Shown here: positions 45,161 through 56,806 of the stretch, piece after piece
How positions within the stretch are numbered: position 1 is the stretch's first letter
Layout of the letters: each line of letters opens with the position of its first letter
NCBI GenBank assembly: GCA_035772785.1
Contig: JAOCPU010000001.1
Location: 1,116,001-1,180,000, forward strand
DNA length: 64,000 nt
Direction: 5' to 3'
DNA from: Phlebiopsis flavidoalba
Taxonomy: Eukaryota; Basidiomycota; Agaricomycetes; Polyporales; Phanerochaetaceae
Notes under the pieces: generated by a model
Seen by the model: the letters and a program-made list of their open reading frames with translations, nothing else
Databases searched by the model: none
What the model was told of the DNA's origin: nothing
Made by a program: the position numbers and the translations under genes

Positions 45161-47525
45161 ATGGCTACCGAAAAGCTTTGGCTTCCAGGCTGAGATCTCT
45201 CAACTCTTGGACCTGATCATCAGTACGTCTATTTTCCACTCTATGTATCTCGCAGATTTGTTGACTGAATGTTGCAGACACCTTCTACTCAAACAAGGAG
45301 ATCTTCCTCCGAGAGCTCATCTCCAACGCTTCGGACGCGTTGGACAAGATCCGCTACAGTCGTTGACTGACCCGTCGGTTCTCGACTCAGGCAAGGATCT
45401 CTTCATCCGTATCATTCCTGACAAGGAGAACAAGATTCTGTCCATCCCGTGATGCTGGTATTGGTATGACCAAGGCGGACATGGTCAACAACCTTGGTAC
45501 CATTGCAAAGTCTGGAACCAAGGTATGCTGACGCTTCGTCTTGTCCTCATTTGTTACTGGATATTCTTCTAGGGCTTCATGGAGGCTCTCAGCTCTGGCG
45601 CTGATATTTTCCATGATTGGTCAATTCGGTGTCGGCTTCTACTCCGCGTACCTCGTTGCCGAGCGTGTTCAGGTTATCTCCAAGCATAACGACGACGAGC
45701 AGTACATTTGGGAGTCTGCTGCGGGTGGTACCTTCACCATCACTTCAGACACTGTCAAAACCCACCTCTTGGCCGCGGTACCGAGATCCGCCTCTATCTC
45801 AAGGAAGACCAACTTGAATATCTCGAGGAGAAGCGCATCAAAGACATCGTTAAAAAACACTCTGAGTTCATCTCTTACCCCATTCAATTGGCGGTGACGA
45901 AGGAGGTCGAGAAGGTATACTAGTGTTCATAGACATGCGCTCCGATTGAGCTGACTGGTGCTGCAGGAGGTCGAAGACGAGGAGGAGGCTGTTGACGAAT
46001 CGGACGATAAGCCCAAGATCGAGGAGGTCGACGAAGAAGAAGAAAAGACGAAGAAGACGAAGACAGTCAAGGAGAAGACTGTCGAGAACGAGGAGTTGAA
46101 CAAGACCAAGCCTATCTGGACGCGAAACCCCAAGACATCAATGCTGAAGAGTATGCTGCGTTTACAAGAGCTTAACGAACGATTGGGAGGAGCATCTCGC
46201 CGTCAAGCACTTTTCAGTCGAGGGCCAGTTGGAGTTCAAGGCCATCCTCTTCATTCCCAAGCGGTAAGAGATTCCGCTTGCCTTGTACTGACAATACTAA
46301 CCAGGCCCCATCAGTGCGCCATTCGACCTCTTTGAAACCAAGAAGAAGCGCAACAACATCAAGCTCTACGTCCGCCGTTTGTCTTCATCATGGACGACTG
46401 TGAGGATCTCATCCCCGAGTACCTCAACTTCGTCAAGGGTATCGTCGACTCCGAAGATCTCCCCCTTAACATCTCTCGTGAGACTCTCCAGCAGAACAAG
46501 ATTCTGAAGGTCATCCGCAAGAATATCGTTAAAAAGTGCATGGACCTCATCTCCGAGATTGCTGAGGACAAGGAAAACTTTTCCAAGTTCTACGAGGCGT
46601 TTGGTAAGAACATGAAGCTTGGTATCCACGAGGATGCCCAGAACCGCAGCAAGCTCGCCGAGTTCTTGCGCTTCTACTCGACGAAGTCCACTGAGGAACA
46701 AACCTCGCTCAAGGGTAAGTTCCACCGTTTCCATGCGTAAGCCTTCGTTGACAGTGATATTAAGACTATATCACTCGCATGCCCGAGGTGCAGAAGAACA
46801 TTTACTACCTCACCGGCGAGTCCTACTATCAGCCGTCAAGGAGTCTCCCTTCCTTGAGGTTTTGAAGAAGAAGGGGTTCGAGGTCCTCCTCATGGTCGAC
46901 CCCATCGACGAGTATGCCGTCACCCAACTCAAAGAGTTTGATGGCCACAAGCTCGTCTGTGTGTCCAAAGAGGGCCTCGAACTCGAGGAGACTGAGGAGG
47001 AAAAGAAAAGCGCGTGAGGAGGAAGCCACGCAGTTCGAGGACCTGTGCAAGGCGGTCAAGGAGGCCCTTAGTGACAAGGTTGAGAAGGTCGTCGTGTCCA
47101 ACCGCATCTCTGACTCTCCTTGCGTCCTCGTTACTGGTCAGTTCGGCTGGTCGTCAAACATGGAGCGTATCATGAAGGCCCAGGCTCTCCGCGCGACTCC
47201 TCCATGTCATCATACATGGCGTCGAAGAAGACACTCGAGCTCAATCCTCACAACCCCATTGTGAGAGAGCTCAAGAACAAGGTTGCCGAAGATAAGGCTG
47301 ACAAGTCCGTTCGCGACCTCACATATCTGCTCTTTGAAAACCGCTCTCCTCACGTCTGGTTTCTCCCTCGATGACCCAACATCGTTTGCCAAGCGCATCC
47401 ATCGCATGATTGCTCTTGGTCTTTGACGTGGGACGAAGAGACAGAGGCTCCGACAGCGGCCTCCTCGGAGGTTCCGCCACCAGCGGAGGCATCCGGCGCG
47501 TCAACGATGGAGGAGATTGACTAAG
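45161..47525 (+). CDS. HSP90: cytosolic chaperone Hsp90
   Basis: ATP-dependent chaperone for kinases, receptors and other clients. Start 45161 (M-A-T-E-K). The ATPase domain shows [20 protein letters not shown] (about 45290-45350), [21 protein letters not shown] and [14 protein letters not shown] (about 45622-45664). A charged linker rich in Glu/Lys lies at about 45970-46100. The middle domain has [22 protein letters not shown] (about 46432-46470) and the C-terminal dimerisation domain follows. The tail ends M-E-E-I-D-stop; the canonical cytosolic end is MEEVD, so the TPR-binding tail is kept with V to I. Introns are near 45220-45278, 45525-45573, 45915-45967, 46264-46312 and 46715-46767. At least ten 1-bp frame breaks despite extreme conservation. 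Confidence 0.98.
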
Positions 47526-47866
47526 TGGATGAACGACTGGATTGGGTTCTTGGTGCTTCCTGTAGTTTTAATCTTTCACGCTGTATTTGTGTCATACTTT
47601 TCACGGTTCCTTGCATTACTTCACTCCCTTGTCCTTATAGTAGCAACTCAACTTGATGAAATATCTTACCTCTCGTGTATAGACATAGAGGCTGCCACGA
47701 TAAATAGCGAACTCCGAGAGGCGTGAGAAAGAAAGCCCTCTTTAAGATAGAGGCCTGATGTTCATTGTGGCGGCGCGACGCTACACACGTACATTCAAAA
47801 ACCGTAAACACGACCACCCTCGGCCAGCTATATCGAATTCGCGCCACTGTTACATGATACTATAGG

Positions 47867-48789
47867 ATGTCTTCTCGATACGACGATAGGAGACGCGACT
47901 ACGGCCGAGACGACCGGGACAAGGACCGCGGTGGTCGGTACGGTAATGACCGCGCTACTCCTCGGAGGGACGGCCGGAGTCGTTCACGAAGCCCCCGTAG
48001 AGGCGGTGGAGATAGAGATAGACGTCCAGCAGGTACTTTCACCACACGAATCACGCCATTACTTGGCTAACTTCGTGTCATAGATATCGCAGAGACTACA
48101 GAGATGACAGGCGCGACCGAGACAGAGACTATCGCGACGATAGACGGCGAGATGACCGGGATAGACGCGACTCCTACCGCGACGGACGCAAAGATACTAG
48201 AGACCGTGAACGTGATCGCGAACGAAGAGACCCTCCTCCAAGAGACGACCGAGACAGAGATTCGAGTCACCATGCTTCGGACCGCCCACGCGACTCCTCT
48301 TCGAGGGCGCAGGAAAGGCATGCGGACCTTGAGCCCGGAAGCAGACAATCACATCCATGTACGTCGCTCGTCGCTGCCTCATATAGCTCCTCGCACCTAC
48401 TGGAACGTTGTTCCAGCGGCAGGCACGTCAGAAGAACCCGTGTCTCGCCAGGATTCCGAAGCTCCTGTGGAGGAAGGTGAGGAAGGGGAGGCCATGGACG
48501 CCACGAACGAGGACGATGCTGCAATGATGGCTATGATGGGCTTGTCGGGCTTTGGCACCACGAAGGTTCGTGTGTTTTGCAAACTAGCTCTTCAGACTAT
48601 CACAATAGCACAATTACCCCAGGGCAAGCAAGTCGAAGGTAATCAAGAGGGCGGCGCGAACGTCAAGAAGATGAGAACTTGGCGGCAATACATGAACAGG
48701 CGTGGTGGATTTAACAGGTTAGTGTGTATGCGGCTGTGTAACTTCCTTTGGTGCTGACGATTTGTAGACCCCTTGACAAAATCAAGTAG
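47867..48789 (+). CDS. SNRNP27: U4/U6.U5 tri-snRNP protein SNRNP27 (27K)
   Basis: A small spliceosomal protein of the tri-snRNP. The N-terminal half is an RS/RD-rich region (D-D-R-R-R-D-Y-G-R-D-D-R-D-K-D-R from about 47882), with R-S-R-S-R-S-P-R-R near 47973. It continues as Arg/Asp repeats after an intron (about 48033-48081) if one frame change is allowed. The conserved C-terminal box follows: A-A-M-M-A-M-M-G-L-S-G-F-G-T-T-K (about 48520-48565), intron about 48566-48622, G-K-Q-V-E-G-N, then R-T-W-R-Q-Y-M-N-R-R-G-G-F-N-R (about 48673-48717). A last intron precedes P-L-D-K-I-K-stop (TAG 48787-48789). The C-terminal Q-Y-M-N-R-+-G-G-F-N-R-P-L-D motif is diagnostic of the family. Confidence 0.93.
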
Positions 48790-49292
48790 CCTTCCCAAAG
48801 CGTATCTAAGCCTTACCACAATGTCATCACCTTGTCTTCTTTGTTGCTATACCAGTTGCACACAGTTGAGTGAGATTTCTATCCAATATTTGTGCGCTTT
48901 TACCCCTCGAAAGTAGACCTTCGATGCAAGGAAACTAGGACTATAGTGAACACTCGCGCTACCCTCAGATGTCGCGTTGATGACGAAGTACATGTGCCGG
49001 CCATGTCGTTTGCCTTATGACGCAACGCAGTGTCTGGTTCACATGGAGGTTACCAATTGTGCAAGCTGTTGTCGGGTCTAAAATTGGCTATGAATCCTCC
49101 TCGGATGTATCATGGAGTCCGATAAACATTCGATACTAGTTCGTACAGACATGAAAACGAAAATCTGTGAGACGCGTAGAACATGTCAAGGGATAATTAC
49201 ACCGCAAAAAAGTCCGTAGAAACGGGGGAAAGAGTGCAGGTAGTCAAACTGACTTCGGAAAAAGATGATAGTCGGAAACCGAAGATGCGCGT
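48790..49292. other. convergent intergenic region
   Basis: About 500 bp between SNRNP27 and eIF1. AT-rich with short frames only; nothing recognised. Confidence 0.5.
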
Positions 49293-49853
49293 TCAGAAAC
49301 CGTGGACTTTGATCGTGCTCTTGGGAATACCCTCTTCAACAAGGAAGGTAAGGATCTTGGTACGCTGGTCGCCTTGGGAGCTGGATAACTTGTCCTGCTT
49401 CTTCGTCGTCAACAAGAGTACCGTTTGCAAGCGAATTCCTATTATTGAATTTGTGAGCATATTCCCGGCGCGTATCGTCGCGTTGCGCAGGCCGGGCTCA
49501 CCTTCTTGAAAGCTTTCAGAAGCTTCTTGGCGTCATACTCTGTGGACAAAATAGCGTATCCAGCCGCTGAATAATACGGCCGTGAGATGGTAAACTCACC
49601 CTTGGGCAAAACCCTGCAAGGTAGTCAAGGTCTTCCTGCCGTTCCGCTGTTGGACACGGACGTGGATATAATTCTGCTGGGACCCAACCTCCTTGGTGTT
49701 GTCGAGCGGGTCACCCTCGTCTGCGAAGGGGTCTGCAAGGGGGAAACAGGCGCAGGAATGTCAGTCACACGGACGGAATCGATGAAGGAACGGAGTAAAG
49801 CGTTTGGATGGTGCATGTACTGACCGAAGGTAGCGAGGTTCTGCACGTTTCAT
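49293..49853 (-). CDS. SUI1: translation initiation factor eIF1 (SUI1)
   Basis: eIF1 binds the 40S P-site region and controls start codon selection. From 49853: M, then V-Q-N-L-A-T-F, intron (about 49740-49824), D-P-F-A-D-E-G-D, N-Y-I-H-V-R-V-Q-Q-R-N-G-R-K-T-L-T-T-L-Q-G (about 49610-49670). Another intron precedes E-Y-D-A-K-K-L-L-K-A-F-K-K (about 49500-49540). After a third intron come the T-L-V-D-D-E-E segment, Q-L-Q-G-D-Q-R-T-K-I and the end I-K-V-H-G-F-stop (49293-49295). About 113 residues as in other eukaryotes. One extra A after the ATG and a few 1-bp changes break the frame. Shares a ~250-bp divergent promoter with the Fyv7-like gene. Confidence 0.96.
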
Positions 49854-50100
49854 GCGACGAGTGTAAGATACAATGAAGTAGATAGAAAACCGAGACTGAG
49901 CGGGGGTTGTTTCGTGAGGTTGAGAAAGTGAGTGAGAGACGAAACTTGAGAGATGAATGCAGATGACCAAAAAGGTATTTATCGAGCGGCTCTGGCCCTT
50001 ATATGCAAGCATGGGTTATGTAAGCCAGTGTTCATCGACTCGATTTCGCCTCCACTATATACCTTCTCGTCTGCCTTTATCCTAGGATTGTCCGACGAAA

Positions 50101-50958
50101 ATGGTTGGCACAGCAGCAATCTCCTCCAAGAAGAGAAGACCCCCGACTTTTCAGCATCTTCCTGAGAATCGAGGCGAGTACAGCACTCAGTTATGTCCTT
50201 GTCAGCACAGTAATACTAATACAGCGTCGCACAGCCAAGAAGCTGAAGCGCTCTTGGGTAGAAGTCCAGAAAATCAAGAGTAAATGGAAAGCGCAGAAAC
50301 GAAAGGAGGGACTTGTACAGAAGCGGCCGGCAGAGTTACTGAAGGAGGCTCAACGAGAGGAAAACCCGGATGAAACGTCTGAAAGCGAGGTGGAGGAGAA
50401 TGAGGAGACAGGATCAGAGAACGAAGACGGAGGGCGCTCGGACACTGAGGATGGGGAGAGTCCAGAGACAAACGAGGTCGACGTGGAAATGGAGACTGTG
50501 CAACAGACACCTCTGACTATGCCAAAGGGCAAGGGTAAGGGCAAATTGGTAGAGCGAAAACTGCCGCCAATTACACAGACACAAAACCAAGGAGCAAAGG
50601 CTCGCAGGAGGAAGCAAACAGCCCCCGAAGGAGAAAGTCTTGACCCCCAGTCGACGTCTCTTCGCGAACTCAACGCTCTCGCATACTCACGCTCGTCCTT
50701 GCATCATCACAAGTCTAAATATTCAAATCACGCCCAAGGGAGTCAAGACCGAGGCAGGGGTAGGGGTAGAGGAGGCGGGGGCAGGGGCAGAGGAGTGGCG
50801 GGGGCAGGGGCAGAGGAGGCGGGGGCAGGGGCAGAGGAGGCGGGGGCAGGGGCAGAGGCAGGGGCGTAGAGAGCGGGTCGCGCCCCACCCGAGGTCGTGG
50901 CCAGCCGGACATGCGTCTTCGTATGAATGCTATGCTGGAGAAAATCAAGCGAGACTAG
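50101..50958 (+). CDS. FYV7: Fyv7-like rRNA-processing protein with RGG-type repeat tail
   Basis: The start at 50101 reads M-V-G-T-A-A-I-S-S-K-K-R-R-P-P-T-F. After an intron (about 50175-50233) follows a basic helix A-K-K-L-K-R-S-W-V-E-V-Q-K-I-K-S-K-W, then an acidic stretch (E-E-N-E-E-T-G-S-E-N-E-D) and a Lys/Gly-rich part. The C-terminus, after a Gly/Arg repeat, is G-Q-P-D-M-R-L-R-M-N-A-M-L-E-K-I-K-R-D-stop. Yeast Fyv7, a nucleolar factor for 18S rRNA maturation, ends with a similar G-Q-P-x-M motif followed by L-L-D-K-I-K-x-D. Assignment rests on that tail plus the basic N-terminus. The repeat tract (about 50775-50866) must be read in the Arg/Gly frame; another frame gives an Ala/Gly/Glu run that is probably not real. 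Confidence 0.65.
50775..50866. repeat. coding minisatellite, 21-bp units encoding Arg/Gly
   Basis: The unit GAGGCGGGGGCAGGGGCAGA plus G is repeated about four times inside the Fyv7-like gene; the first copies vary. In the frame continuing into G-Q-P-D-M it encodes Gly/Arg-rich (RGG-like) sequence. Slippage here would change the number of RGG units by multiples of seven residues. Confidence 0.75.
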
Positions 50959-51045
50959 TATGACGATGTATATTACATGTCTAGTCAGAATACACGAGTT
51001 TCGTACCACTTAATATGCGATGCTCGAGTGCGTTTATACCTGTAC

Positions 51046-52247
51046 TTACATGCGGTCAATCGGCCTTGTTCTCTTTTTTCTGGATCGTCCACCAGCATTT
51101 CGTCCGCGCTTTCTCTTCACTACCATTGAGCCGCTGTGGATGGACCCTCCTGCTGGCTTTCGGTGTCTGCTTTCGACTTCACAAAGCGTTTCCGCTAAAC
51201 TGGCCACAACCTTGGGACTGTCAACAGTGGTTGTAGAAGACAAAGGTTGCGGATGGTCACTCAGATGCCCGGGCTTGGGTCATCCAGCTCGTCAACTAAA
51301 CCCCAGTACCGGTGGTTCCGTATCTGCGGCACTACCAAGAGGAATTGCGGTACTCGTTGCGGTATTGGCTAGAGCGGGAAGAACCAAGGGCGAAGGAGGA
51401 GGACTGCGTGACTTGGATCGCCTGGCATCGTCGTGAAGGAAGGGTATAGGAGAGAACATGGGTGTAGGAGGAGCAGAGGATAGTAGGATGCTGTCGAAAT
51501 TCGTGGTTGTCGATGTTAAAGCTTGAGACGAACCAGGTGGAAGTACGGGAAACGCGTCCCACGTTGAGGTAACTAGTAGGGTCTTCTCAACAGCACGTAG
51601 GTATTTCCCGATCCTAGTGTAATGTTTCTGCGAATGCAGACACAGCTCACATAGGCGTTGGATGGTGAATGGTACACTGCAAGCAGTCAGACACCTCGGG
51701 CTGGAGTTTTCACAGGAGCATAACAGACACACCCTTCGAATCCGTCCAGTTCTCCGTACAAAACCTCTTTGTACTGCTGAGCTTCAGTTGCTGTCAGAAT
51801 GCTCTTTGGAGCCTCATTCGGATTGCTCTCATTCCGCACCCGCGTCGGGAATGGTGGCAATCTCAGTCCTCCAGAGGGTAGAGGGTGAGGTGAGGTAAGG
51901 GAGGGACGTGTGGACGAACGCGTCATTCGATTGCGACAAGAATAGGGCGATGTTCTGAACTCGCTATAAGCCGCAACACAAGCGATAGAACCAAGGAGAG
52001 GATCTCACCTGGTTCAATTTCGACTTGATAATGTCGCGTAGTTTATTCCAGCCGATACTATTTTGTCATCTTGAGTATGCAAGGAGAGTAAAATGGTTAC
52101 AATCTCGTACTCAACATCGTCCGTGGAGGCGATCTTCTCCAGCACGCCTTCATACTCTGCCAGCTCAAACTACTATCAGAACCACGGCCAGGTCGCTTAT
52201 GCTCGATGCTTACCTGGAAGCCATTCAAGTGAGCTCTTGGTCGTCAT
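51046..52247 (-). CDS. PPP4R2: protein phosphatase 4 core regulatory subunit R2
   Basis: PPP4R2 targets PP4 catalytic subunit, with roles in DNA repair and snRNP maturation. Start at 52247: M-T-T-K-S-S-L-E-W-L-P, with an in-frame TGA five codons upstream. An intron (about 52159-52212) is followed by E-Y-E-G-V-L-E-K-I-A-S-T-D-D-V-E-Y (about 52110-52158). Later come G-G-L-R-L-P-P-F-P-T-R-V (about 51830-51865), I-L-T-A-T-E-A-Q-Q-Y-K-E-V-L-Y-G-E-L-D-G-F (about 51740-51805), then after an intron P-F-T-I-Q-R-L-C-E-L-C-L (about 51645-51680) and Y-T-R-I-G-K-Y-L-R-A-V-E-K-T-L-L-V-T-S (about 51555-51625). The C-terminal third is disordered and ends in a basic cluster (K-R-K-R-G-R-N-A-G-G-R-S-R-K-K-R). 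Convergent with the Fyv7-like gene, about 90 bp apart. Confidence 0.87.
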
Positions 52248-52400
52248 CACTGTATAAGGTCAAACGTCCTGAGGATCTGAGATCCAACGAACGAGCGCGG
52301 GTGTTCTGCCTCTTCGTTCGCACGGTAGTCCTCATACGACTGGATACTTCTTAGTGTACTCAGAAGATGACCAGCATCGGAGACACGATTCGGCTTTGCC

Positions 52401-53420
52401 ATGGACAGTCAGCAAATGCGAGAACGCATCTTTGTTGACTTGAGAGTGACGTTTTCACGTAGTCAAAAGGGCGCACTCAAAAACATTCGACAAAGCCAGT
52501 GAGTATGTGGTGTCGGTTTGGATGTCATTCGTGTTCAGTAGTGAATTACAGCAATTAGAGCCACATAGAGCGAGCGCAAACATATGCTCAGACATTCGCA
52601 TGAGGAGAGTATCCTAAAATGGATAGGGCGTCAATAAGACCAAACAGCCGCCCGAAAAACTGTACAGTTCCAATAACCTTACTCGGAAGCCGTCACCACC
52701 GTACTCGACGCCGTCGCCAAGTCCTCGAATCTAGCCATGGAGAACGATCAGGTATGCTTTGCGGTCTGCTGGCATTCCATGATACAAAATTTGAACGAAA
52801 TCCGCGCATTTAGGGTGTCCTCGTCGACCCTTTACGTCCCCCCGCAAGTGTGCGGCCACCAGTGCGTTTCCCAGCATTTGTGGATGGGGGACGGCAAACT
52901 TAACCACCTGCTTTAGACCGTCTCATTACCTCCAAGTCATCGACCACGCTTCGGTCCAGATCGCTGTTGCCCGACGTTGACAAACGACGCCGCGGGCGCT
53001 CTCCACATCAACCTTCGTTTGCTCTGAGCGGCCAGGTTCGGGCTATGGGTGAGAGTGACGACTCTCTGAACCGTTTGGCCACCAAGGCGGGACGTACGTG
53101 CTCAGTTTTGTGTGGCGATTATACAGAAATTAATCATGTTCCAGTTCTCCGCAACGTCTGGTCATACCAAAAGTAAACATTTGGGCGTGCGGATGTGCTC
53201 TCTTCTCTGTACTTCACGTTTTTATCCTGCATCGCTTTCCTTGCCCCTGTACTCTGCCCGTCCAGTCCTGCCAGTTCTCTTGGATGAATTTTGGTTCCAT
53301 GTAAGTCATACCTGCTTTTCTCAAGCCAGCAAACCCATCAAGAGTGCGCTGCGCATGAAGATCAAGCCTTCGCGATTACTGTCCTATTGTGAGACATCGG
53401 TGAAGTTGTCACCGCTTTGA
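52401..53420 (+). CDS. uncharacterised protein
   Basis: Not recognised. Starts at 52401 with M-D-S-Q-Q-M-R-E-R-I-F-V-D-L-R-V-T. After an intron from about 52501 come S-H-I-E-R-A-Q-T-Y-A-Q-T (about 52559) and V-L-D-A-V-A-K-S-S-N-L-A-M-E-N-D-Q (about 52700-52750). A second intron (about 52752-52813) precedes G-V-L-V-D-P-L-R-P-P. Then R-L-I-T-S-K-S-S-T-T-L-R-S-R-S-L-L-P-D-V (about 52918-52975), M-G-E-S-D-D-S-L-N-R-L-A-T-K-A-G-R and finally L-R-M-K-I-K-P-S-R-L-L-S-Y then stop (53418-53420). Helical N-terminus and Ser-rich, basic C-terminus. The splice pattern and composition support a real gene of about 250 residues. Divergent from PPP4R2 across about 150 bp. Confidence 0.5.
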
Positions 53421-53586
53421 CCATGCTTTCTTCCTCGCTCGCGCGCGCCGCACCACGCAAGACGAATGAGCATCTGCTAATGAAAGTCGATCACGTGATG
53501 ATTGCGGGGCTGGGCGTTTGCTGCGCCTGGCCCGGTAGCGCGGCGCAGCTTCTCACTCTACGTACATAAACCAGCAGTTTCTGCTC

Positions 53587-56500
53587 ATGAGCCGAGCACC
53601 TCCTACTCAGACGTCTGACCTTGCAGTTTCGACAGAGTCTGTAAGCTCTTTCATTGCTTGTGCTCGTGGCCCGCACACCCTGAGCTCGCGACTTCCCTGT
53701 ACTTCAGATAGGATCTATGGTTGAGATTAAGCCGCCACTCGGAGCTCCATCGCGTTTCATCATCCGCACAGAATGAAGCAGACACACATAGATTACTCTA
53801 TAGCAAGTCAAAGGTCTATGTCAACCCGACCGTGTATGCTAGAGATAACATACACGGGGTTCGTGGCGCTCGTTAAACGGGTGAGTACTTCCCATGTAGC
53901 CATCATTCCGTCTAATGAGTGCGAACAGGAAGCCGTAAATCCAACTTACTTCCTTGCTTGGCTGCCCGAAAGACTACTCAATGAGAAAGGCCAGACAGAA
54001 TGGGATAAGTTTATCACAGCCGAGGAACATATGACATCAGACGAAGAGGAAGAAGGTACGATGTTCATCCTACGGACACAGCTTGCGCTCACTGGGTATC
54101 TGCACAGATGCTGTTTCTTATTGACATGCCGGTGCCCCGGCCAGAGACATATGCATTCTCCGTACCGCTAACATCTATTTATTCCCTGATTGTACAACCC
54201 CCTTCACTCTCATCGTGGTGTAAGTGCGTACTTGTTGTTGAAACAGTAAGATCCTGACAATTCCGCACAGATGGCTCAATAGTTATTAACTTATTAAATG
54301 GCACTACACTACCAACACTGCACTTTCACGATGACGAATCCCGCTCATTCACTGCACAGCATAAACCTCCAACGGACCATCAACATAGCACCTACCCTCC
54401 ACCCCAATCACCGTCTGCTTCGAGCTCCAAGTCTGGGATCTCATGGGTGGCGAGGATCTCTTGAATCGTCTCAAGTCCTACGCCCATATTATGCGCTCCA
54501 GTCTACAATCGACCTTGTACCTAATAGATCCGTCTCGTGAGGACATCGAGACTCACTCAACACAAACTCTTCGCGGATGACGCAGTGGACGACATTCTCG
54601 CCCAGTCATCTTACGCGAACTCACATTCGCCTATCCCCGCGCACCGCCGTCCCGCGTCCAATCTCAACCACCAACCCCTATTCACAGCGCTCCTCCATCT
54701 TGCACCGTTCACGAGTTCACTCAACTCACCACCCACAGCCTCGTCTTCATCATCGTCTCAAGCACGCCTCGCCCTGTTGCAATCTTTCTCCCAGATTACA
54801 CGACATGCAGCTCATGCGGCACAACAATACTGTCGCACCCGCTTGCGAAGCCCATCGTTGCCCCACCTGCCCGACCCAGTCAAGAGCCTGGTGAACGCCA
54901 GCGGCGACCTAGAATGGGGCAGCTGGGTCGAGAAAGGTGGAGTTGGAGAATTCGAGAGTGCGCGAGTCTATCTGGCACGGTGGGCTAGATTGTAGCGGAA
55001 GAAGGCGAGCGCGTGCGCGTCGCCGTGAAGCACAAGCGCTCCTACTTCAGCGTCCAGTGAGCTTCCCTCAGAGAGTACATCTCTGGGCATATTCGAGTTG
55101 CTCCAATCTTCGTCAAATCTTCCTACACCGAAGGCGACGCGAGACCCGGCGCATCCCATCGACGAGAAGGCTTGGGCGGCATGGTTCAATGTGGACGGTT
55201 CTCCCAAGATTAGCAATGAGGAGATGCGGCGACAAGTGTTTGGTAGGGGCATTTTTCGCCAAAACCTAGCATCGGCGAGAAAGCGAATATGGCCATTTAT
55301 TCTTGCGTGCATGAGTGGGACTCCACTCATGCCCAGCGCATGGATGCCTGGGAGGCGAAGAAGGATGAGCCCATACACTTATGATACTGTCGTTTAGGCA
55401 ACTAAGGTTTGCATTCAGGAAGCAATACCGGAATTTGAAAGATCAGTGGTGGGGCAGGTGTGCCGAAGTATTTGACCGTCAGGACGGTTATTGACGGTAG
55501 GCTTTGTGGTATGATTGCACGTTGTTTAGTCTTAACGGCGGACATTAGGAAACGACACCGTATTGACGTGGACTGTCGGCGGACGGATCGTACACAGCCG
55601 CTATTCGCCTCGACGACGCCAACGATAGATCCTGTCGATGATGAGAAGGGCATGCATATGGCGCTACTCCACCATATCGCCCGGGCTCAGTGACATTGGG
55701 GCGCAGGCTCCCAGCAACGAGCATATAGAACGCATGGCCAGCATCTTGCTTACCTATCAACTTCTATGATACGGATCTTGGTACGTCTCTGATGCGGTAC
55801 CTACCTTTGGGTAGGAGCGTGCTTATGCCGTTTAAAGGATACGTCCAGGGGATGTCCGACCTTTGCGCGCCAGTGTACATTGTCACCGACGCGGACGAAG
55901 AGCTGACCTTCTGGTGTTTTTGATTGCCATCAGGGCCGTATGGTACGTCCTCCTCTTCCACTTGCATTCTGGGTACAGGCTTGTTGAACAATGGAACTCA
56001 GAAAACAAAACTTTCTGCGTGATCAGAGCGCATGAAGAGACAGCTACTCGACGACGCTACAGCAACTCATTCATGTCATGGGACCCTGAGGCTCTATCGC
56101 CAATCTAGGTTAGCTGCTATTCCCGTGATTATTCGACGTCTGTATAACCTCCCGGCCTAGTAGAGAAGACCGACGAGCTTAATTTATTCATTCTGCTTCA
56201 GTTGAGTACGCACTCACAGGGTCTCACTGCACGAAGCGACTGATGCCGACACATAAAGCAGATGGATTCTCATCGCCTTCAAGCGCGAGTTTCCATTTCG
56301 AGGACGCTTCTTAGACTGTGGGAAGTTCTCTGGACAGACTATTACAGCAACTCGTTTGTCCCTCTTTGTCGCCTTGGCCGTCCTGGAGTCGCACCGGGAC
56401 GTCATCATGCGTACCATTATCTTGTAGAGGTCAGGCTCCTCTTGTCTTTTTGAGACCCGTGCTGATCAAGTCTGTTCTACAGTTTGACGAGATACTGAAG

Positions 56501-56806
56501 GTAAGTTGCGGCATGTCGCTACATGACAGACTCCACTGATATAAATCTTGAATGATAGTATTGTAAACGAGCTCAGCATGACCATTGAACTGGACACGAC
56601 CCTCGCACAAGCCGAAGTTCTCTCTATTTATCTTTCGCGCAACTCGTGGCAGATATGGATCGGCGTCGGACCGAGGCGTCCTCAAGCTCAGGCGAAGCCC
56701 GGAGACGAGGCAAAGCGCAGGAGGCCACGAACGAGAAGGACGTACAAGTAAAGCATCTTGTTCTCAGCGAAGAAACCTGAGGGATCTGTTGCAGACTGGT
56801 CGATGA
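53587..56806 (+). CDS. GYP7: Rab GTPase-activating protein, Gyp7/TBC1D15 type
   Basis: Gyp7 stimulates GTP hydrolysis by Ypt7/Rab7-like GTPases in vacuolar traffic. The start at 53587 gives M-S-R-A-P-P-T-Q-T-S-D. The N-terminal lipid-binding-like domain includes K-S-K-V-Y-V-N-P-T (about 53805), N-P-T-Y-F-L-A-W-L-P-E-R-L-L-N-E-K-G (about 53938-53990) and W-D-K-F-I. A long Ser/Pro-rich linker follows (54300-54860). The TBC domain starts near 55140 with K-A-W-A-A-W-F-N, then W-P-F-I-L (about 55285) and the arginine-finger strand R-I-D-V-D-C-R-R-T-D-R-T-Q-P (about 55557-55602). The glutamine finger is in Y-V-Q-G-M-S-D-L (about 55839-55862), then E-L-T-F-W-C-F, L-R-L-W-E-V-L-W-T-D-Y-Y-S-N (about 56308-56352). 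Both catalytic fingers are present, so it should be active. About 850 residues; many 1-bp breaks. Confidence 0.93.
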
